13,618 nt of DNA from JAAYWY01 sp050945275 (lineage in GTDB: Bacteria > Bacillota > DTU030 > DUMP01). A program made the translations under genes and the position numbers. The notes below the pieces were generated by a model that searched no databases, was not told the origin of the DNA, and saw nothing but the letters and a program-made list of their open reading frames with translations. Location: positions 1 through 13,618 of the forward strand of contig JBMNSQ010000041.1 of NCBI GenBank assembly GCA_050945275.1, read 5' to 3'. Below are positions 12,764 through 13,618 of this stretch, one piece after another. Within the stretch, counting starts at the first letter, position 1. Every line of letters starts with the position of its first letter.

Positions 12764-13618
12764 ATGGCTAAAGTTATTGGCATTGATTTAGGTACAACTA
12801 ATTCGGTGGTTGCGGTCATGGAAGGCGGCGAGCCGACTATTATAACCAACGCTGAAGGTAGTCGGTTAACGCCGTCAGTGGTTGCTTTTTCGAAAGATGG
12901 CGAGCGCATGGTGGGGCAAGTGGCTCATCGTCAATCTATCACTAACCCTGAACGCACGGTGGAATCTATTAAGCGGCACATGGGCTCTAAATACAAAGCG
13001 ACGATTGACAATAAAGAGTATACACCGCAGGAAATTTCGGCCATGATACTGCAAAAACTAAAAAGTGATGCTGAGGCCTATCTGGGGGAGACTGTCAACC
13101 AGGCAGTTATTACGGTTCCTGCGTACTTTAGTGATAGTCAGAGGCAAGCTACAAAGGACGCCGGAGTTATTGCCGGTCTAGAGGTTCTTAGAATTATTAA
13201 CGAGCCAACGGCAGCTTCGTTAGCTTATGGTTTAGAGAAAGGGCAGGACCAGACAGTATTGGTGTACGATTTAGGTGGCGGCACTTTTGACGTTTCGTTA
13301 TTGGAACTGGGCGATGGCGTGTTTGAGGTTAAAGCCACCAGCGGGAACACTAAACTAGGTGGCGATGACTTTGACCAGCGTATTATTGATTATGTTGCTA
13401 AGGAGTTTAAACAAAGCAGCGGCATTGACTTAAAACAGGATAAGATGGCATTGCAGAGGCTTAAGGAAGCGGCCGAAAAAGCCAAGATTGAGCTCTCCAG
13501 TCTGCTTAACACCACCATTAACTTACCTTTTATCACGGCCGATGCCAGCGGCCCGAAGCATTTAGAGACTAGTCTGACCCGGGCCAAGTTTGAAGAACTA
13601 ACCCGTGATTTAGTTGAA
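12764..13618 (+). CDS. dnaK: Molecular chaperone DnaK (Hsp70), N-terminal part
   Basis: DnaK binds exposed hydrophobic segments of proteins in an ATP-controlled cycle with DnaJ and GrpE. The first 285 codons are present and the gene runs off the window. The visible part is most of the ATPase domain: phosphate-1 motif GIDLGTTNS (6-14), VPAYFSDSQRQATKDAG (118-134), connect-1 motif INEPTAASLAYG (145-156) and phosphate-2 motif YDLGGGTFDVS (168-178). Around residues 75-90 it lacks the 23-27-residue insert of Gram-negative DnaK, as expected for a Firmicute. AGGAGGT precedes the ATG by 11 nt, a rather long spacing. dnaJ would be expected to follow outside the window. Confidence 0.97.
   Translation, partial: MAKVIGIDLGTTNSVVAVMEGGEPTIITNAEGSRLTPSVVAFSKDGERMVGQVAHRQSITNPERTVESIKRHMGSKYKATIDNKEYTPQEISAMILQKLKSDAEAYLGETVNQAVITVPAYFSDSQRQATKDAGVIAGLEVLRIINEPTAASLAYGLEKGQDQTVLVYDLGGGTFDVSLLELGDGVFEVKATSGNTKLGGDDFDQRIIDYVAKEFKQSSGIDLKQDKMALQRLKEAAEKAKIELSSLLNTTINLPFITADASGPKHLETSLTRAKFEELTRDLVE

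Noticed and set aside
1..13618. CRISPR arrays, tRNA or rRNA genes, toxin-antitoxin or phage modules
   Set aside because: No regularly spaced direct repeats, cloverleaf-like sequences or recognisable defence or phage proteins were seen on either strand.

Overview
The window looks like chromosomal DNA of an anaerobic, endospore-forming Firmicute, probably a Clostridia-class organism. The clues are a sporulation gene (spoIIP), a T-box riboswitch, a CIRCE operator, a DnaK without the long N-terminal-domain insert seen in Gram-negative homologues, and the order spoIIP-lepA-hemW-hrcA-grpE-dnaK, which is familiar from Bacillus/Clostridia genomes. The species cannot be named from sequence alone.

Left part (1-2800): the first 32 codons of sfsA run off the left edge on the minus strand. 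Next is a complete IS3-family insertion sequence (203-2141, minus strand) with recognisable terminal inverted repeats, an orfA with three helix-turn-helix-like units, a textbook -1 programmed frameshift signal, and an orfB broken by an apparent 1-nt deletion. The element carries about 295 bp of non-coding, hairpin-rich DNA between orfB and its right-hand inverted repeat. It abuts the 3' end of an IS4-type transposase gene whose 5' part is not on the other side.

Middle (2800-4850, minus strand): a cysteine biosynthesis operon, cysE-cysK, behind a sigma-A promoter and a T-box leader whose specifier reads UGC (Cys). Between the T-box terminator and cysE lies a well-initiated 53-codon ORF with seven Cys codons. 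It runs into cysE in another frame, and its tandem Cys codons overlap the cysE start codon. This is the most interesting possible new regulatory arrangement in the window. Serine acetyltransferase and O-acetylserine sulfhydrylase together make cysteine from serine and sulfide.

Right part (5051-13618, plus strand): spoIIP (with a long hairpin over its ribosome binding site), lepA (with its own sigma-A promoter), hemW, and then the CIRCE-controlled heat-shock operon hrcA - chaperonin - grpE - dnaK (dnaK runs off the right edge). The chaperonin is not GroEL: it is the archaeal/eukaryotic-type (group II-like, 'group III' bacterial) chaperonin with a built-in lid, lying between the heat-shock repressor and the DnaK cochaperone. 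This places the two folding machines and their repressor in one apparent transcription unit.
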